NCBI GenBank assembly: GCA_050122535.1
Contig: JASFIT010000060.1
Coordinates: 1-15,655, forward strand
Length of the DNA stretch: 15,655 nucleotides
Direction of reading: 5' to 3'
Origin: JASFEQ01 sp050122535
Lineage (GTDB): Bacteria; Desulfobacterota; DSM-4660; Desulfatiglandales; HGW-15
Positions 12,834 through 15,655 of the stretch are shown here, piece after piece. Under the pieces are notes generated by a model. The model was not told the DNA's origin. It ran no database searches and saw only the letters and a list, made by a program, of their open reading frames with translations. Each line of letters begins with the position of its first letter. Position 1 is the first letter of the stretch. The position numbers and the translations under genes were made by a program.

Positions 12834-15419
12834 ATGATGCGTTTCGATAAATTTACACTCAAGGCCCAGGAAAACCTGCAAATTTCGCAACAATTGGCTG
12901 ATAGATTTGGCCATCAACAGATAGAGCCGGAGCATATTATGAGGGCCCTTCTTGAGCAGAGGGAAGGGGTTATTCCCTCGATCCTAGCCAAAATAGGGGC
13001 TGACCAGCAAAAGCTCGTTGAGCAGCTGGATGTGGCCTTGGAGAAGATCCCCAAGGTTTCAGGGGCGGGATTAGGCCAAGTTTACATCTCTCCGCGTTCA
13101 AAGGCGGTTCTAGACAAAGCCTTTGAAGAGGCTGAACAGATGAAGGACGAATATGTGAGCCTGGAGCATATCCTTCTGGCCGTCGCTGATGAAGGGGAAG
13201 GGGAAGCGGCTGCCATCCTTTCTGCGTCAGGGATTACCCGGGACATCGTCTTAAAGGCTTTGGTGGATATTCGCGGTGGACAGAGGATCACCGATCAAAG
13301 CCCGGAGGACAAGTACCAGGCCCTCGAGAAATTCAGCAGGGATCTAACAGAAATAGCTTCCAAAGGAGATCTGGATCCTGTGATCGGACGTGATGACGAG
13401 ATTCGAAGGATTATCCAGGTCCTTTCCCGCAGAACCAAAAATAATCCTGTTCTCATAGGGGAGCCTGGCGTGGGAAAGACAGCCATTGTGGAAGGTCTTG
13501 CCCAACGAATTGTGCAAGGAGACATCCCAGAGACCCTAAAAAACAAAAGGGTGGTTGCCCTTGATATGGGCGCCCTGATCGCAGGGACCAAGTACCGGGG
13601 AGAATTTGAGGATCGGCTCAAAGCGCTCCTCAAAGAGATCACTGACGCCCAAGGGGAAATCGTCCTCTTCATCGATGAAATGCACACGCTCGTAGGGGCA
13701 GGGGCAGCCGAGGGAGCGGTAGATGCCTCCAATATGCTGAAGCCTGCCTTGGCCCGCGGTGAACTGAGGTGTGTGGGCGCTACCACCATCAAAGAGTATA
13801 GGAAACACATTGAGAAGGACGCGGCCTTGGAGAGACGATTTCAACCTGTCATGGTGGAGGAGCCCACGGTGGAGGATACGATTTCTATCTTAAGGGGCCT
13901 GAAAGAGAAGTATGAGGTTCACCATGGTGTGCGCATCAAGGATTCAGCCCTCGTGGCCGCGGCCACGCTTTCTCACCGATATATCACAGACCGGTTTTTG
14001 CCTGATAAGGCCATTGACCTTATCGATGAGGCCACATCCCGACTGCGGATAGAGATTGACAGCATGCCGGCTGAGATCGACGACATCCAGAGAAAGATGA
14101 CGCAGCTCGAGATCGAGAAGGAGGCCTTGAAAAAAGAGAAAGATCAGGCCTCCAAAGACAGACTCGAAAAAATCGAAAAAGAATTGTCAGAACTCAAGGC
14201 CGTCATGGAGGAGATGAGCACTCACTGGAAAAAGGAAAAGGAAACCATCGCCAAGATCCGGGACATCAAGGAGAAGCTGGAATCCACCAAATCAGAGGCC
14301 CAAATGGCGGAGCGCCAGGGAGATTTGTCAAGGGCAGCTGAATTGAAATATGGCACACTTACTGAGCTGGAGAAAAGTCTGGAACAAGAGAATAGAGAAT
14401 TGGCAGATCTGCAATCGGGCCAAAAGATGCTCAAGGAAGAAGTGGATAGTGATGATATCGCTGAGGTGGTTGCCAAGTGGACCGGCATACCCGTATCAAA
14501 GTTGATGGAGGGTGAAAAGGAGAAGCTCTTGCATATGGAGGACAAACTGGAAGAGCGTGTGGTGGGCCAGCAAAAGGCGATCGTAGCCGTGGCCAACGCC
14601 GTACGGCGCGCCCGTTCCGGTCTGCAGGATCTCAATCGACCCATAGGCTCGTTCATATTCATGGGGCCGACAGGTGTGGGTAAAACTGAACTGGCCCGGG
14701 CTTTGGCTGAGTTTCTCTTTGATGACGAGCAATATATGGTTCGTATTGACATGTCCGAATACATGGAGAGGCACTCCGTGGCGAGACTCATCGGGGCTCC
14801 TCCTGGATATGTGGGATATGATGAAGGAGGCTATTTGACCGAGGCTGTAAGAAGACATCCTTATTCTGTGGTTCTTTTTGATGAGATTGAGAAGGCGCAT
14901 CCTGATGTGTTTAATGCACTCCTGCAAATATTGGATGACGGCCGAATGACTGATGGGAAGGGCCGCACGGTCGATTTTAAGAACACCGTGCTGATCATGA
15001 CATCCAACGTGGGATCTCAGTGGATACAGGAATTGGCTGGAAAAGATACTGCTGAAATGGAAGGAAGAGTCATGGACGCCTTGAGGAGCACCTTCAGGCC
15101 TGAATTCTTGAACCGCATTGATGAAATCATCATCTTCAGCGCACTTGGCCCTGAAGAGATCAAGAAAATTGTGACCATCCAGATGGGTCTCTTAAGCAAG
15201 CGCCTCGACGACAGCAAGATCACCCTTGAGCTCTCAGATAGCGCCAAAGCATTTTTGGCAAATACGGGTTTTGATCCGGTTTATGGCGCCAGACCCCTCA
15301 AACGGACGATCCAACATCTGATTCAAGACCCGCTTGCGATGAAATTACTCGATGGAAGCATAAAAGAAGGGGATCATGTGAAGGTGACTACAGAGGATGG
15401 GAAATTAGTCTTCAAATAA
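12834..15419 (+). CDS. clpB: ATP-dependent disaggregase ClpB (Hsp100)
   Basis: Hexameric AAA+ unfoldase that pulls proteins out of aggregates together with DnaK, GrpE and a J-protein in the cytosol. It has 861 residues, normal for ClpB. The N-terminal Clp repeat domain covers 1-150. AAA-1 has Walker A GEPGVGKT (209-216), pore loop GTKYRGEFE (251-259) and Walker B VLFIDEMH (277-284). The coiled-coil middle domain covers about 410-530, which distinguishes ClpB from ClpA/ClpC. AAA-2 has Walker A GPTGVGKT (611-618), pore loop GYVGYDE (659-665), Walker B VVLFDEIE (679-686) and arginine-finger region FRPEFLNRID. Two adjacent ATGs exist; AGGGAG (12823-12828) is 5 bases from the first and 8 from the second (12837). 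Monocistronic with its own heat-shock-type promoter. Confidence 0.98.
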   Translation: MMRFDKFTLKAQENLQISQQLADRFGHQQIEPEHIMRALLEQREGVIPSILAKIGADQQKLVEQLDVALEKIPKVSGAGLGQVYISPRSKAVLDKAFEEAEQMKDEYVSLEHILLAVADEGEGEAAAILSASGITRDIVLKALVDIRGGQRITDQSPEDKYQALEKFSRDLTEIASKGDLDPVIGRDDEIRRIIQVLSRRTKNNPVLIGEPGVGKTAIVEGLAQRIVQGDIPETLKNKRVVALDMGALIAGTKYRGEFEDRLKALLKEITDAQGEIVLFIDEMHTLVGAGAAEGAVDASNMLKPALARGELRCVGATTIKEYRKHIEKDAALERRFQPVMVEEPTVEDTISILRGLKEKYEVHHGVRIKDSALVAAATLSHRYITDRFLPDKAIDLIDEATSRLRIEIDSMPAEIDDIQRKMTQLEIEKEALKKEKDQASKDRLEKIEKELSELKAVMEEMSTHWKKEKETIAKIRDIKEKLESTKSEAQMAERQGDLSRAAELKYGTLTELEKSLEQENRELADLQSGQKMLKEEVDSDDIAEVVAKWTGIPVSKLMEGEKEKLLHMEDKLEERVVGQQKAIVAVANAVRRARSGLQDLNRPIGSFIFMGPTGVGKTELARALAEFLFDDEQYMVRIDMSEYMERHSVARLIGAPPGYVGYDEGGYLTEAVRRHPYSVVLFDEIEKAHPDVFNALLQILDDGRMTDGKGRTVDFKNTVLIMTSNVGSQWIQELAGKDTAEMEGRVMDALRSTFRPEFLNRIDEIIIFSALGPEEIKKIVTIQMGLLSKRLDDSKITLELSDSAKAFLANTGFDPVYGARPLKRTIQHLIQDPLAMKLLDGSIKEGDHVKVTTEDGKLVFK

Positions 15420-15452
15420 CGCCACAGGGCGATAACTTCAGACAGGCTTTTT

Positions 15453-15505
15453 AATCACGAAAGAGATTCACCACCCGCTTCGCTAGAGACGCAGAGTACA
15501 CAGAG
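15453..15505 (+). repeat. Flanking dispersed repeat beside element C
   Basis: AATCACGAAAGAGATTCACC, then CACCCGCTT, then CGCTAGAGACGCAGAG and TACACAGAG. Its segments recur in the same order, in reverse complement, at 11111-11198. It ends three bases before the outer stem of element C. No convincing rho-independent terminator for clpB lies in 15420-15452; only a weak GCC-ACAG-GGC pair is present. Confidence 0.75.
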
Positions 15506-15508
15506 TAG

Positions 15509-15647
15509 GATCGCTTAAAGGCTTATGTGAAGGGGCTCCGAGGGATAAAATAAGCTCGCTTATTTTCTTCCCTAGGAACCCTTCACATTGGTCCCGATGC
15601 CCTTGCATCGGTACCCCTCACAGATTGTGAGGGGCCTTTAAGCGATC
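15509..15647 (+). repeat. Multi-hairpin element, copy C
   Basis: Outer stem GATCGCTTAAAGGC (15509-15522) with GCCTTTAAGCGATC (15634-15647), 14 perfect pairs. Hairpin I opens with ATGTGAAGGG/CCCTTCACAT (15525-15534, 15579-15588), has interior mismatches, and is tipped by AAAATAAGC-TC-GCTTATTTT (15547-15566). Hairpin II is CCGATGC-CCTT-GCATCGG (15594-15611). Hairpin III is CCCCTCACA-GAT-TGTGAGGGG (15614-15634). Same order and orientation as copy A. Confidence 0.85.
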
Positions 15648-15655
15648 TAGCCTGC

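Overview
The window is a chromosomal segment of moderate GC. Most likely it comes from a deltaproteobacterium (Desulfobacterota-like). This is an inference from the style of the housekeeping proteins (DnaK, GrpE, ClpB, long-form PurC, AmmeMemoRadiSam-type radical SAM protein, THEP1-like NTPase) and from intergenic regions packed with dispersed palindromic and short-period repeats. No phage, plasmid, CRISPR or toxin-antitoxin locus was seen.

Layout. (1) 1-3822, minus strand: a heat-shock operon grpE - dnaK - lipoprotein. The lipoprotein gene runs off the left edge, encodes an LpoA-like protein (TPR plus periplasmic-binding fold), and its GTG start overlaps the dnaK stop. (2) 3823-5301: a repeat-bearing intergenic region, then purC (minus). 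(3) 5625-7273: a small unknown helical protein (plus), tail to tail with a secreted lytic transglycosylase (minus) that carries an unusual charged insertion. (4) 7274-9848: a GC-rich mosaic repeat, a TehB-like methyltransferase (plus) whose annotated N-terminus is coded by a palindromic repeat, an inverted octamer array, and a radical SAM protein (minus). (5) 9849-10640: an interrupted heptamer array and a THEP1-type NTPase (minus). (6) 10641-12025: two multi-hairpin elements in opposite orientation, then an orphan CheR-like methyltransferase (minus). (7) 12283-15419: a small unknown helical protein (minus) divergent from clpB (plus). (8) 15420-15655: a third multi-hairpin element.

How the genes work together. 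GrpE, DnaK and ClpB form the core of the bacterial disaggregase pathway. The two heat-shock transcription units lie about 9 kb apart but share a putative promoter, CTTGACA-N14-GCTTAA, with identical spacing, which suggests co-regulation by a heat-shock sigma factor. The lipoprotein and the lytic transglycosylase both point to the cell envelope. The remaining genes look like unrelated single-gene units.

The most unusual content is non-coding. Three elements (10703-10831; 10949-11082 inverted; 15509-15647) share one architecture: an outer stem enclosing one long hairpin with a conserved AAATAAGC/GCTTATTT-type tip plus two short hairpins. Sequence differs between copies while pairing is kept, including two compensatory changes in the outer stem. 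On the tip side each is flanked by degenerate CACAGAG/CGCAGAG-type repeat sequence, so flank and element seem to form one composite mobile or RNA-coding unit. I cannot tell from sequence alone whether they act as DNA or RNA.
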